Shown here one piece after another: positions 8,435 to 16,700 of a DNA stretch of 64,000 bases. The DNA is from Rhizobium sp. Leaf262 (GTDB taxonomy: Bacteria; Pseudomonadota; Alphaproteobacteria; Rhizobiales; Rhizobiaceae), in NCBI RefSeq assembly GCF_001422245.1, contig NZ_LMMM01000004.1, positions 124,001-188,000 on the forward strand. Reading direction: 5' to 3'. A model generated the notes under the pieces. That model did no database searches. It had not been told where the DNA came from and saw only the letters and a list, made by a program, of their open reading frames with translations. The position numbers were made by a program, and so were the translations under genes. Position 1 is the first letter of the stretch. Each line of letters begins with the position of its first letter.

Positions 8435-9139
8435 GCGGTCCCGCAGCCTTAACTCATCCGTCTGCATTTGCAGCGAACCGAGCGTAGACAGGAAGGTCAT
8501 GCCCAGCAGGCTTTGGTCAAGCTGACCGTTCTGAGCGACCAGCGCCGAAACGTTACGGCGAACGATGGGACCGATGGCGATTTCCGACAGGCGTACCGGC
8601 GCGGCTGATGTGCGTCCATTGGCCGTCATGACCGTGACGGTGTAGGCGAGATCATCGACATTGATACCGGCGGCTTGCGCGTCGCTATGTGACAGAACCA
8701 CGGAGCTTGCACCGGTGTCGACCAGCATGTGTATCGTGGATCCATCGACCTGCGCGTTGGTTTCGAAATGGCCGCTCATGGTTTTGTTGAGAATGACTTC
8801 CTGTTCCCCGGTCATCGTGGTCGCCACCACGGCGCGTCCCGGTATCAGCCCGGCCAGCAGCCTGTCTCCGAAACGTTGAAAATCGTACCGGTAAACATAG
8901 ACCGCGACGAGACCGAGAATGATGACGAGCCATATGGCGAGCTGGCGTAACGCTGTTGGCAGTCCACCGCGATTTCCAGCCAGAATACCGACCGATAGCA
9001 GCCCAGCGATGGGTAGCAGATAGATCACCTCTCCGAATTGCTCGTTGTTGATGCCGAAGGTCTGGCCGCTGTCATGGTTGATGATCAGCAATGCAAGGCC
9101 GATGCCCAGCACGAGGAAAACGAAGGTCAGCCTGTTCAT
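8432..9139 (-). CDS. Membrane-bound retropepsin-like aspartic protease (TIGR02281-type)
   Basis: A 235-residue protein with three predicted membrane segments (about 2-21, 36-54, 66-84) followed by a single aspartic protease domain. The catalytic triad DTG is at 141-143 within MLVDTGASSVVLS, and the C-terminal end has the SLLGMTFLSTL signature typical of clan AA single-domain proteases, which work as dimers. The protease domain is probably periplasmic. ATG 9139 overlaps the stop of the upstream DUF1289 gene by four bases (ATGA) and has AGGAG about ten bases upstream, so the two are translationally coupled. Substrate unknown. Confidence 0.9.
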   Translation of the reverse strand: MNRLTFVFLVLGIGLALLIINHDSGQTFGINNEQFGEVIYLLPIAGLLSVGILAGNRGGLPTALRQLAIWLVIILGLVAVYVYRYDFQRFGDRLLAGLIPGRAVVATTMTGEQEVILNKTMSGHFETNAQVDGSTIHMLVDTGASSVVLSHSDAQAAGINVDDLAYTVTVMTANGRTSAAPVRLSEIAIGPIVRRNVSALVAQNGQLDQSLLGMTFLSTLGSLQMQTDELRLRDR

Positions 9140-9336
9140 ATGGTCGCCGTCTCCTGAGGGGTCTGGTTGCGCGTCGCGGCGCGGTGGGCAAGATCCGCCA
9201 TGATGATGCCGCGCTCGCCCGCTGTGTAGCGCGTCCAGCTCATGATTTCCTCGATGCTGCGATGACAGCCTGTGCACAGGCCATCCAGCGGGTCGAGCGT
9301 GCAGATATTGATGCAAGGTGATTCCATCATTTCCAT
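9136..9336 (-). CDS. DUF1289 small cysteine-rich protein
   Basis: A 66-residue protein with the DUF1289 pattern: SPCINICTLD near the N-terminus, then LCTGCHRSIEEIMSW, giving four cysteines (C8, C12, C21, C24 approximately) that could bind a metal or an iron-sulfur cluster. Function is unknown. It lies nine bases downstream of cobS on the same strand and overlaps the aspartic protease gene by four bases, forming a cobS-DUF1289-protease unit. The position next to cobS may be operon convenience rather than shared function. Confidence 0.88.
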   Translation of the reverse strand: MEMMESPCINICTLDPLDGLCTGCHRSIEEIMSWTRYTAGERGIIMADLAHRAATRNQTPQETATI

Positions 9337-9345
9337 ATCTGCATT

Positions 9346-10122
9346 TCACGCAATGAGCGCAAGTGCGGCGAGCATCACGATCTCTGTGATCTGCTGGGTT
9401 GCGCCGATCGTGTCGCCGCTATGCCCTTCGATCCTGCGAAGGCAGAGGCGGTTGAAGAGATGCGTGACGCCGAAGAGAGCGGCAAATGCGGTCACCAGAA
9501 TCAGGGGCGAGAAGAACGGCAGACAAAGCAAGATGGCGATGGCCAGGCCGTAGACGATGGCACCCTGGCGGTCGCGCTCTCCCGGCTGGCCAGCCATAGC
9601 CGCGACACCGCCGTCTCTGGCGGCTGGCAGGGCCTGCCAATGCCACACCATCAGGCCACGGCTGAAGCAGGCGGTGGCAACGAGGCAGGCCGCAATGCCG
9701 AAGGGAGAAAGGTCACGCGCCAGAGACGCAATTGCCGTGGTTCGGATGAGAAAGGAAAGAACGAGCGCGATTGCGCCATAGGTGCCGATGCGGCTGTCCT
9801 TCATGATATCAAGTGCGCGTTCCCTCGTGCTGCCACCGCCCAATCCGTCTGCGGTGTCGGCAAGTCCGTCTTCGTGCAACGCGCCGGTCATCATGGTCGC
9901 GGCGGCAAGAACGATGGCGGCCAACAGTAGCGGGTCTGCCTCCACCCACACGAAAACAGCCGCCAGACATGCCGGGGGCAGGGCGATCAGCACCCCCGCC
10001 ACGGGAAAGGCACGTACCATCTGGCCAAGCGGACGCTGGTCATCTTCGAAGAAAATATCGTTGACGGGAATGCGGCTGAGAAAACTCAGCGAGCGCATCA
10101 TATCCGTCATAAAATTTCCCAC
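9346..10122 (-). CDS. cobS: Adenosylcobinamide-GDP ribazoletransferase (cobalamin 5'-phosphate synthase)
   Basis: A 258-residue integral membrane enzyme joining adenosylcobinamide-GDP and alpha-ribazole to give adenosylcobalamin, the last step of nucleotide-loop assembly. Family signatures are seen: FLSRIPV near the N-terminus, the acidic GALHEDGLADTADGLGGG metal-binding motif and MKDSRIGTYGAIAL, followed by several hydrophobic helices. I chose GTG 10122 because a GGAGAGG lies nine bases upstream; ATG 10110 four codons later is an alternative. The gene is divergent from cobT, which supplies alpha-ribazole phosphate, so the two lie back to back with a 142-base shared promoter region. Called cobV in some alphaproteobacterial naming schemes. 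Confidence 0.95.
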   Translation of the reverse strand: MGNFMTDMMRSLSFLSRIPVNDIFFEDDQRPLGQMVRAFPVAGVLIALPPACLAAVFVWVEADPLLLAAIVLAAATMMTGALHEDGLADTADGLGGGSTRERALDIMKDSRIGTYGAIALVLSFLIRTTAIASLARDLSPFGIAACLVATACFSRGLMVWHWQALPAARDGGVAAMAGQPGERDRQGAIVYGLAIAILLCLPFFSPLILVTAFAALFGVTHLFNRLCLRRIEGHSGDTIGATQQITEIVMLAALALIA

Positions 10123-10264
10123 AGCCAAAGGCCTCTCCTTGTGTTCAGCACGCGCCTGTCGCATTTGAGGTTGTCCCTCTGCGCATCCCCGATTATGAGA
10201 GGCGCAGAAAAGACCGATTTGCCGGAAAACACAAGCGCCCGGCGTGACCAGAGAGACCGATACC

Positions 10265-11287
10265 ATGAGCATGAGCGGATTGCCTTTCGATGATTTTCGC
10301 ACCCTGCTGCGCGACCTTCCGGGGCCTGATACCTACGCGCTGGTGGCTGCCAAAGAGCGCAATGCGCAACTGACGAAACCGGCCGGTTCCCTCGGTCGTC
10401 TGGAAGAAATCGCCATGTGGCTGGCGGCATGGTCGGGTCGTGCGCCTGCTGTCAACCGCCCGCTGGTCGCGATTTTTGCCGGTAACCACGGTGTGACACG
10501 CAATGGCGTGACGCCTTACCCATCTTCCGTCACCCAGCAGATGGTGGAAAACTTCGCTGCCGGCGGCGCCGCCATCAACCAGATTTGCGTCACGCATGAT
10601 CTGGGACTGAAGATATTCGATCTGGCGCTGGACTACCCCACCGGCGACATCACCTGCGAGGATGCGCTTTCCGAGCGTGATTGCGCCGCCACCATGGCCT
10701 TCGGCATGGAAGCGATTGCGGGCGGAACCGACCTTCTTTGCGTGGGAGAGATGGGTATCGGCAACACCACCGTTGCGGCGGCCATCAACCTCGCTCTTTA
10801 TGGCGGCACGGCGGAAGAGTGGACCGGCCCCGGCACGGGTTCGGAAGGTGATGTGATGGCGCGTAAGATCGCTGCCGTCAAAGCCGCCGTCGAGTTTCAC
10901 AAGGAACATCTGTCCGATCCGCTGGAAATCATGCGACGTCTGGGTGGCCGCGAAATTGCAGCAATGGCTGGTGCCATTCTGGCTGCACGCGTGGAGAAGA
11001 TTCCCGTGCTGATCGACGGCTACGTGGCAACTGCCGCCGCCGCGCTTCTCAAGGCGGCCAATCCCGCAGCGCTCGATCATTGCCTCATCGGCCACGTCTC
11101 GGGCGAGCCCGGACATCTGGCCGCCGTCGAAAAGCTGGGAAAGACGCCGCTTCTGGCACTGGGCATGCGCCTGGGCGAGGGCACTGGTGCGGCACTCGCA
11201 GCAGGCATCGTCAAAGCCGCCGCTGCCTGCCATTCCGGCATGGCGACCTTCGCTGCAGCGGGTGTCGATACTCGCACAGACCACTGA
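10265..11287 (+). CDS. cobT: Nicotinate-nucleotide--dimethylbenzimidazole phosphoribosyltransferase
   Basis: A 340-residue cytosolic enzyme that transfers phosphoribose from nicotinate mononucleotide to dimethylbenzimidazole, giving alpha-ribazole 5'-phosphate for cobalamin. Signatures seen: KPAGSLGRLEEIA near the start, FAGNHGV, GEMGIGNTT, and the catalytic glutamate region near the C-terminus, LGMRLGEGTGAALA. Start ATG 10265 (MSMSGLPFDDF) is preferred over an in-frame GTG at 10244; a GAGAG lies about 10 bases upstream. It is divergent from cobS and is followed seven bases later by the diacylglycerol kinase gene. Called cobU in Pseudomonas naming. Confidence 0.96.
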   Translation: MSMSGLPFDDFRTLLRDLPGPDTYALVAAKERNAQLTKPAGSLGRLEEIAMWLAAWSGRAPAVNRPLVAIFAGNHGVTRNGVTPYPSSVTQQMVENFAAGGAAINQICVTHDLGLKIFDLALDYPTGDITCEDALSERDCAATMAFGMEAIAGGTDLLCVGEMGIGNTTVAAAINLALYGGTAEEWTGPGTGSEGDVMARKIAAVKAAVEFHKEHLSDPLEIMRRLGGREIAAMAGAILAARVEKIPVLIDGYVATAAAALLKAANPAALDHCLIGHVSGEPGHLAAVEKLGKTPLLALGMRLGEGTGAALAAGIVKAAAACHSGMATFAAAGVDTRTDH

Positions 11288-11294
11288 GAGCATC

Positions 11295-11714
11295 ATGGAC
11301 AACACCAACGGCATGCCGCCAACAGAACCGGTCTTTCGCAAGGAGACCGGATTCAAGCACCTTTTTGCAGCCGCCCGCTACTCGGCGCAAGGCCTATCAC
11401 GGCTGTGGAAAGAGGCGGCGTTTCGCCACGAGGTTCTTGCGCTTGGCGCGGGGCTGGCCCTCATGGGCGTCGTCGGCGCGCCGTTGGCCCACTATCTCAT
11501 TTTTATCGTGCTGATGCTGTTGCTGTTTTCCGTGGAAGCGCTGAACACAGCTATCGAAGAAATCGTGGACAGGGTGTCTCCGGAGTTTTCCTCCGCCGCC
11601 CGCAACGCCAAGGACCTCGGCTCTTTTGCCGTGTTCTGCCTGCTCATGGCCAATGGCGGCTTCGTGCTGTACTCGCTGGTCAGCACGCTCTTCTTGCCGG
11701 TGGTTCTGATTTAA
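11295..11714 (+). CDS. dgkA: Diacylglycerol kinase (DgkA family)
   Basis: A 139-residue inner-membrane enzyme that phosphorylates diacylglycerol, recycling lipid left over from periplasmic glucan or LPS modification. The signature EALNTAIEEIVDRVSPEF followed by ARNAKDLGSFAVF is the conserved DgkA active site, and three hydrophobic helices flank it. ATG 11295 lies seven bases after the cobT stop, so they are probably cotranscribed. The N-terminus is about 20 residues longer than the minimal E. coli enzyme, which is common in rhizobia. Confidence 0.93.
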   Translation: MDNTNGMPPTEPVFRKETGFKHLFAAARYSAQGLSRLWKEAAFRHEVLALGAGLALMGVVGAPLAHYLIFIVLMLLLFSVEALNTAIEEIVDRVSPEFSSAARNAKDLGSFAVFCLLMANGGFVLYSLVSTLFLPVVLI

Positions 11715-11745
11715 TCCACAAGGTTTCCAGCCAAAAAGGAAACGT

Positions 11746-13281
11746 TCAGGCGAAGGACCGCTTGCGCGGTTGTACCACCGGCACGTCCTCGACGGCCGGG
11801 ATGCTTTGCAGAACGCGCTTGGCAGGCAGGATGGCGATGACCTCGGTCCCCTCACGCAGGCGCGACTTCAGCATGAACTGGCCGTCATGCTTGGCCAGAA
11901 TGGCCTGTACGATGGGCAGGCCGAGGCCGGTGCCCTGTTCGGCGCTTTTGATGGCAATCGACCCCTGACCGAAGGCAGAAAGCACCACCGGAATTTCCTC
12001 TTCGGGAATGCCGGGGCCATTGTCCTTGATCGAGACATATTGTCCGCCGCCCGCCGTCCAGCCTGCCTTGATGGTGATCTCGCCCCCTTGGGAGGTGAAT
12101 TTGACGGCATTGGACAGGAGGTTGAGGATGACCTGACGGATGGATTTCTCGTCCGCCCAGACATGCGGCAGGCTACCTTCGAACTGTTGCGAAATGCGGA
12201 TGTTCTTTGCCCGCGCCCGGAGCTGGATCATGCCGACGCAGTCATCGGCAATCTCCAGAAGTGCTATGGCCTCTTCATGCAGATCGTAACGACCGGCTTC
12301 GATGCGGGAGAGGTCTAGAATTTCGTTGATGAGATCAAGCAGGTGCTGGCCGGACCGGTGAATATCGCCGGAATACTCTTTATAGAGCGGATTGTTGAGT
12401 GGCCCCAGCACTTCCGATGCCATGACCTCCGAAAAGCCCAGAATCGCGTTGAGTGGCGTGCGCAGCTCGTGGGACATGGAGGCAAGGAAGCGGGACTTGG
12501 CCATATTGGCTTCTTCGGCACGGCGTCGCGCCTCGTCCGACATGGATTTCGCGACTTCCAGTTCCGCTATCAGGTCGTCCTTTTCGGATTGGAAAGACAG
12601 AAGCTTGATGCTGGACTGGTAGAGCCGTTTCGTGACGTGGTGGCAAAACAGCATCGACAGGCCAAACATCAGGGCAAGGCCAATTTCCATCGGACTTCGC
12701 GACAGTGCCGCCGTTACGGTCAGCGCGACCAGTACCGGCAGGAACGTCATCAGCATGGCGCGCCGCAGCAGCACGTTTGAGGTCGCCGTTATCGACAGGG
12801 CGATCAGCAGAGTGCCGCCTTTGTAGAACATGATGAGCGACGGGTCGCCCGGTTCTATTTTCTGGAAAGCGAACAGCACCCAGACCAGCCCCATGACGAT
12901 CTGGGCTGCCAGAAACAGGCTGCTCCACGTCGACAGGTTGGCGGCGGTCAGTTCCAGTCGGGATGCGCGGCGCGCGAGAAGCAGGGTGATGGCATGGGCG
13001 GTCAGCGCCAGGATGGCCCAGCCCAGGATCTGCGGATCACGGCTGATATAGATGCCGACGCCGGTTGCCAGGATAATGAACAGAGGCATGATGGTCGCGC
13101 TCTGCAAGGTCTCGGCAATGTGCATCTGCAGCATGTCGCGTTCGAAAGCATGCCCGCTGACGGGACCGTATTGCAAGCGCTCACGCGTCGCCCTGACCGT
13201 GTCGAACACGGCCTTGTTACGGCGAGTCCGGGACCGATCGACGATGTTCTTGTCGGCAGTGGTGCTGGCGCTCTTACTCAT
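11746..13281 (-). CDS. pdhS2: PdhS/PleC-type sensor histidine kinase, probable PdhS2
   Basis: A 511-residue membrane sensor kinase. It has an N-terminal cytoplasmic segment, about six hydrophobic helices between residues 60 and 215 in paired groups, a coiled linker (about 228-262), then a HisKA domain with SHELRTPLNAILGFSEVM (phosphoacceptor H271) and an HATPase domain with NLLSNAVKF (N box), DNGPGIP (G1) and GTGLGLPI (G2). The H box closely matches the PleC/DivJ/PdhS group that acts on DivK and PleD to control cell-cycle asymmetry. In Agrobacterium a member of this group, PdhS2, lies at a comparable distance from recA, which I recall rather than checked, so the symbol is tentative. ATG 13281 is chosen; a GTG at 13287 is equally possible and neither has a clear ribosome binding site. 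Confidence 0.85.
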   Translation of the reverse strand: MSKSASTTADKNIVDRSRTRRNKAVFDTVRATRERLQYGPVSGHAFERDMLQMHIAETLQSATIMPLFIILATGVGIYISRDPQILGWAILALTAHAITLLLARRASRLELTAANLSTWSSLFLAAQIVMGLVWVLFAFQKIEPGDPSLIMFYKGGTLLIALSITATSNVLLRRAMLMTFLPVLVALTVTAALSRSPMEIGLALMFGLSMLFCHHVTKRLYQSSIKLLSFQSEKDDLIAELEVAKSMSDEARRRAEEANMAKSRFLASMSHELRTPLNAILGFSEVMASEVLGPLNNPLYKEYSGDIHRSGQHLLDLINEILDLSRIEAGRYDLHEEAIALLEIADDCVGMIQLRARAKNIRISQQFEGSLPHVWADEKSIRQVILNLLSNAVKFTSQGGEITIKAGWTAGGGQYVSIKDNGPGIPEEEIPVVLSAFGQGSIAIKSAEQGTGLGLPIVQAILAKHDGQFMLKSRLREGTEVIAILPAKRVLQSIPAVEDVPVVQPRKRSFA

Positions 13282-13388
13282 TGACACAACGCAAGTGATC
13301 TAAAGACTTGCAGCCTAGTGGCAAAATCTTAAGAAGATGCTGCCGTTAAAGGATTTGTTTGCCATTTCTGAAAAGGGTTTGTTCTTAC

Positions 13389-13967
13389 ATGAGACGAAAG
13401 TCAGGCGGACCCCTCCGGCTGCTGAAGGACGGTATCATTGCCGTTTTGATTCTGGTGCTGGGAACGTTGATCGCCGCACGGCTGGATGGCATGAATGAGG
13501 AGCGCTTTTCGGGCCTCTTCGCAGCGATTGACGGAGACACGATTGCCCGCGATGGCGAGCGTTTCCGCCTCATCGGCATAGATGCGCCGGAGCTGGGGCA
13601 AAGCTGCATGCGCGATGCCGAACAATGGCCTTGCGGCAGGGAGGCGAAAGCGTATGTCCAGACATTGCTTCGAGGTGGTGCAGTGGAATGTTCCGGCAGT
13701 GAGCGGGATCGCTATCGGCGGCTGCTTGTTCGCTGCCGGATCGGCGAGCGCGATCTGGCTGGACAGATCGTAAAGGCCGGTTACGCCGTGACGACCGAAT
13801 ATTTTCTCTTTTCGAACGAACAGGCGCACGCGCAGGATCGCAAGGCTGGCATATGGTCCGGCACGTTTGAACGTCCCGGAGACTGGCGGCGCGAGAACAA
13901 GGCCGCCGATATGGATGTGCCGCTTGCCGGTCTTCTCGGACTGGTCCGGCATATTCTGGGATGGTAG
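13389..13967 (+). CDS. Thermonuclease (SNase-like) family protein
   Basis: A 192-residue protein with one N-terminal membrane segment or uncleaved signal (about 13-32) and an SNase-like OB-fold nuclease domain. The family features seen are DGDTI, RLIGIDAPELGQ and DRYRRLLVRC, matching the calcium and catalytic Asp/Arg/Glu regions, and AGYAVT. It probably works outside the inner membrane. ATG 13389 has AAGGG about 12 bases upstream; an in-frame TTG at 13359 is an alternative. Its stop overlaps the start of the uracil-DNA glycosylase-like gene by seven bases, so the two are translationally linked. It is divergent from the kinase gene. Confidence 0.9.
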   Translation: MRRKSGGPLRLLKDGIIAVLILVLGTLIAARLDGMNEERFSGLFAAIDGDTIARDGERFRLIGIDAPELGQSCMRDAEQWPCGREAKAYVQTLLRGGAVECSGSERDRYRRLLVRCRIGERDLAGQIVKAGYAVTTEYFLFSNEQAHAQDRKAGIWSGTFERPGDWRRENKAADMDVPLAGLLGLVRHILGW

Positions 13968-14617
13968 ACAAGGCCATGATCGTAAAAGGCACGGATGATG
14001 GGATCGCGGCGCTGCGGCTGCACATTGCGCAATGTCGGCTCTGTCGAGATGCGCCGCTGAAAGGTGAGGACGACCGTTTACCTCACGAGCCGCGTCCGGT
14101 CGCTGTCATCTCAACAACGGCGCGGGTGCTAATTGCCGGGCAGGCGCCCGGATTGCGAGTGCACGAAAGCGGCTTGCCCTTTGACGATGCGTCTGGCAAC
14201 CGTCTTCGGAACTGGCTGAATGTCGATCGTGAGAGATTTTACGACAGCGACCGGTTCGCGATCGTGCCGATGGGTTTCTGTTTTCCCGGTTATGATGCCA
14301 GCGGCAGCGATCTGCCTCCGCGCCGGGAATGTGCACCCCGCTGGCGACAGACCGTGCTGCAAGCCATGCCGCAGATCGAGCTGGTTCTGGCTATCGGCCA
14401 ATATGCGCAGGCATGGCACCTTGGGGCGCGCCGTCAGAAGACGATGACGCAGACCGTGCAGAACTGGCGAAGCTACCTTTATGCCAATGAGGGGCTTCCG
14501 GTGCTGCCCCTGCCGCATCCGAGCTGGCGCAATACGTCGTGGCTCAAGAAAAACCCTTGGTTCGAAATCGAATTGTTGCCGATACTTCGCAACTCTGTGG
14601 AAAGGCTTTGCGCCTGA
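13961..14617 (+). CDS. Uracil-DNA glycosylase-like protein with probable iron-sulfur cluster
   Basis: A 218-residue member of the UDG fold superfamily. Motif I is GQAPGLRVHESGLPF (about 60-74) and motif II is LPHPSWRN near the C-terminus. Four cysteines, C25-x2-C28 and C107-x16-C124, match the spacing that ligates a [4Fe-4S] cluster in family 4 glycosylases, so a cluster is likely. The usual family 4 motif II HPSPxx is changed to HPSWRN and motif I differs, so the substrate may not be uracil. Start ATG 13961 overlaps the SNase-like gene; ATG 13976 is an alternative. Role: probable base excision repair. Confidence 0.85.
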   Translation: MVDKAMIVKGTDDGIAALRLHIAQCRLCRDAPLKGEDDRLPHEPRPVAVISTTARVLIAGQAPGLRVHESGLPFDDASGNRLRNWLNVDRERFYDSDRFAIVPMGFCFPGYDASGSDLPPRRECAPRWRQTVLQAMPQIELVLAIGQYAQAWHLGARRQKTMTQTVQNWRSYLYANEGLPVLPLPHPSWRNTSWLKKNPWFEIELLPILRNSVERLCA

Positions 14618-14683
14618 AACAAATTTCTTTTTTTCTGAATTTTTTAGTGTAAACAGAGGAAAATAATTCCGTAGGAGAGTAGA

Positions 14684-15172
14684 TTGGACCGACTCGACCG
14701 AAAAATACTACGCATTTTGCAGGAAGATTCCACTCTGGCCGTCGCTGATCTTGCCAAGAAGGTCGGCCTTTCGACCACGCCATGCTGGCGTCGCATTCAG
14801 AAAATGGAAGAGGATGGCGTCATTCGCCGCCGTGTCGCCATTCTCGATGCCGGCAAGGTCAACACCAAGGTCACGGTCTTCGTCTCCATTCGGACGGCCT
14901 CGCACTCGATCGAGTGGTTGAAGCGCTTTTCCGAAGTGGTTTCCGAATTTCCGGAAGTGGTGGAATTCTACCGCATGAGCGGCGACGTCGATTATCTTTT
15001 GCGGGTCGTTGTGCCTGATATCGCTGCCTATGACGCCTTCTACAAGCGTATGATCGCCAAGATCGAAATTCGCGACGTATCGTCTGTCTTTGCGATGGAG
15101 CAGATCAAATACACGACCGAACTGCCGCTGGATTATATGCTGCTGGACAATCCCAAGTCCGGCGAAGAGTGA
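14684..15172 (+). CDS. Lrp/AsnC family transcriptional regulator
   Basis: A 162-residue leucine-responsive-type regulator. The N-terminal winged helix-turn-helix (LDRKILRILQEDSTLAVADL then GLSTTPCWRRIQKME) is followed by a RAM/AsnC ligand-binding domain with GDVDYLLRVVVPD. Such proteins assemble as dimers to octamers and respond to amino acids; the target cannot be told, though an amino-acid ABC importer lies 3 kb away. The start is a TTG with AGGAGA eight bases upstream; the first codon is directly followed by DRLDRKI as in the family. A hairpin terminator follows. Confidence 0.94.
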   Translation: MDRLDRKILRILQEDSTLAVADLAKKVGLSTTPCWRRIQKMEEDGVIRRRVAILDAGKVNTKVTVFVSIRTASHSIEWLKRFSEVVSEFPEVVEFYRMSGDVDYLLRVVVPDIAAYDAFYKRMIAKIEIRDVSSVFAMEQIKYTTELPLDYMLLDNPKSGEE

Positions 15173-15179
15173 TGCGAAG

Positions 15180-15211
15180 AGGCGTGCCTGACGGTACGCC
15201 TTTCCGTTTTT
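15180..15211 (+). terminator. Hairpin terminator after the Lrp-type gene
   Basis: AGGCGTGCC (15180-15188) pairs with GGTACGCCT (15193-15201) with one G-T pair and a 4-base loop, followed by a T-rich run to about 15211, directly after the stop codon. Confidence 0.75.
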
Positions 15212-15278
15212 CCCTCTGCCACGCGGACAGGTGCCACATGCTTGGGGGCAAGCCCGAGCTTGGCGATAGACCGCGCTA

Positions 15279-16112
15279 TCACCCCTTGAACTTTGCAATC
15301 ACCAGATGGCCCGGCGTCGGGTGCCCGTCCTGCATACGCACATTGATATCGGTGACTTCAACGATGTCGAAACCTGTCGCGGCAAGGCGTTCGCGGACAT
15401 AGGTTTCTGAATGTGCAAATCGCTGGTGCGGGCCGACCATGTAGGGGCGACCGGCAAGGATTTCTTCGGACAGGGTTTCCGACGAAAAGATGAAGATGCC
15501 GCCTTCGACCATGTTTTCAGCCGCGCCGAAGAAGATCGGTTCCAGCGCGCCGAGATAGGGCAGAACATCGGTCGCGGTGATCAGATCGAAGGGCTCGTCA
15601 TCGTTGTCTTCCAGAAAATCTTCGACTTCGGCGACGTAGAGTGTTTCGTAGAGGTCCTTCTCATGGGCGAGTTCGACCATGTTTTCTGAAATATCCATGC
15701 CGGTAATGTCGTCCACCATGTCGCGCAGCGCTTCACCGGTGAGGCCCGTGCCGCAGCCCAGATCCAGCATCCGCTTGAAGGGGCCGAGTTCCAGCGTTTG
15801 CAGGCGCTGGCGCACGATCATCGGCACCGCATATCCCAGTTGCTCGACAAGAATATCCTCGAAAGCTTCGGCCTGCTGGTCGAACAGCGTTTCGACATAG
15901 GCGTCCGGAGCCTTGGGTGGCGTCTCGCCGCGGCCCATGGAAGCGATGCGCACGGCAGCCCCGCCATGATCTTCCGGGTCGATCTCGAGAACCTCTTCAT
16001 AGGCCTTGACGGCTGCGTCGATATCGCCCGCCTTTTCCAGCGCGAGTGCGCGGTTATAGGCTTCGGCTAGGGCTTCTTCATCGATCTTCTGGTTCTTTGT
16101 CATCACACGCAT
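15279..16112 (-). CDS. TPR-containing class I SAM-dependent methyltransferase
   Basis: A 277-residue protein. The N-terminal 50 residues form a tetratricopeptide-like pair (AEAYNRALALEKAGDIDAA then YEEVLEIDPEDHGGAAVRIA), followed by a Rossmann methyltransferase with motif I MLDLGCGTGLTG, an acidic GMDISENMV motif and PFDLITATDVLPYLG. Related proteins are annotated only as methyltransferases; the substrate is not evident. The N-terminus is uncertain because ATG, GTG and ATG occur at 16112, 16106 and 16103 and none has a clear ribosome binding site. It is convergent with the Lrp gene. About 160 bases between it and usg contain no gene. Confidence 0.88.
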   Translation of the reverse strand: MRVMTKNQKIDEEALAEAYNRALALEKAGDIDAAVKAYEEVLEIDPEDHGGAAVRIASMGRGETPPKAPDAYVETLFDQQAEAFEDILVEQLGYAVPMIVRQRLQTLELGPFKRMLDLGCGTGLTGEALRDMVDDITGMDISENMVELAHEKDLYETLYVAEVEDFLEDNDDEPFDLITATDVLPYLGALEPIFFGAAENMVEGGIFIFSSETLSEEILAGRPYMVGPHQRFAHSETYVRERLAATGFDIVEVTDINVRMQDGHPTPGHLVIAKFKG

Positions 16113-16271
16113 CCGGGCTTTCGTCAGGTTTGGACGCCTGCTTAGAGGGTTTCCCGGTCAAATGGAAGCGTTCTGCCAAGGCACCTTTTATAGACAGGTG
16201 ACCTCGCGAAGGAAGCTCCCCAAGCTCAGTCGCGCCGGACTGCAAATCCGCAGGGTGCGACGTCTGTCTTC

Positions 16272-16538
16272 TCAGTGAATGATGAACTCGCCTTTCAGCG
16301 AGCGCCATTCCTGTGCGGAAATCAGCTGGCGGTGAATATAGCGGACCGAATGCAGCGGACCGTCCAGCTTTTCCTTCCAGAATTTCAGAAAACCGTGCAT
16401 TTCGGGGAAATCAGGCGCCAGATCGTAGTTCTGCCAGAGGTAGGTCTGCAGGACGATGGGGTGATCCGGCATTCTGTAGATGATTTCAGCAGTCGTCAGG
16501 CCATAGCCCTTCAGCATCATTTCCATGTCTTTGTTCAT
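16272..16538 (-). CDS. usg: Usg family protein
   Basis: An 88-residue protein of the Usg family, first noticed upstream of trpF in Caulobacter and once suggested to help phosphoribosylanthranilate isomerase; its real function is unknown. The characteristic sequence YGLTTAEIIYRMPDHP followed by LQTYLWQNYDLAP and FLKFWKEKLDGPLHSV is present. Start ATG 16538 (MNKDMEMMLKGYG) has GGGAGC seven bases upstream; the open frame extends to 16640 but without family likeness. No trp genes are near, so the original operon link does not hold here. Confidence 0.9.
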   Translation of the reverse strand: MNKDMEMMLKGYGLTTAEIIYRMPDHPIVLQTYLWQNYDLAPDFPEMHGFLKFWKEKLDGPLHSVRYIHRQLISAQEWRSLKGEFIIH

Positions 16539-16700
16539 GGTGGCTGCTCCCGTTCTCGCTGGTCGCGATATCATTCGATACCGATGACCATGGAAGCATG
16601 ACATGATTAACCGAAGCTTGCCAACGGGTGCGTTTTTCACAAAAATGTTATATTTTTCAGTGTGTTAGCATCCGACTGACAAGAGTGCTGCCACGTCGTT

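Noticed and set aside
10123-10264. Cobalamin riboswitch between cobS and cobT
   Set aside because: The gap is only 142 bases, and I cannot find the B12 box or the conserved core; only a short GCGC hairpin is seen.
16230-16262. tRNA-Cys-like anticodon arm (GGACTGCAAATCC)
   Set aside because: The 7-base loop with GCA anticodon is striking, but no acceptor stem, T-loop GGTTCGA or CCA-side sequence can be placed around it.
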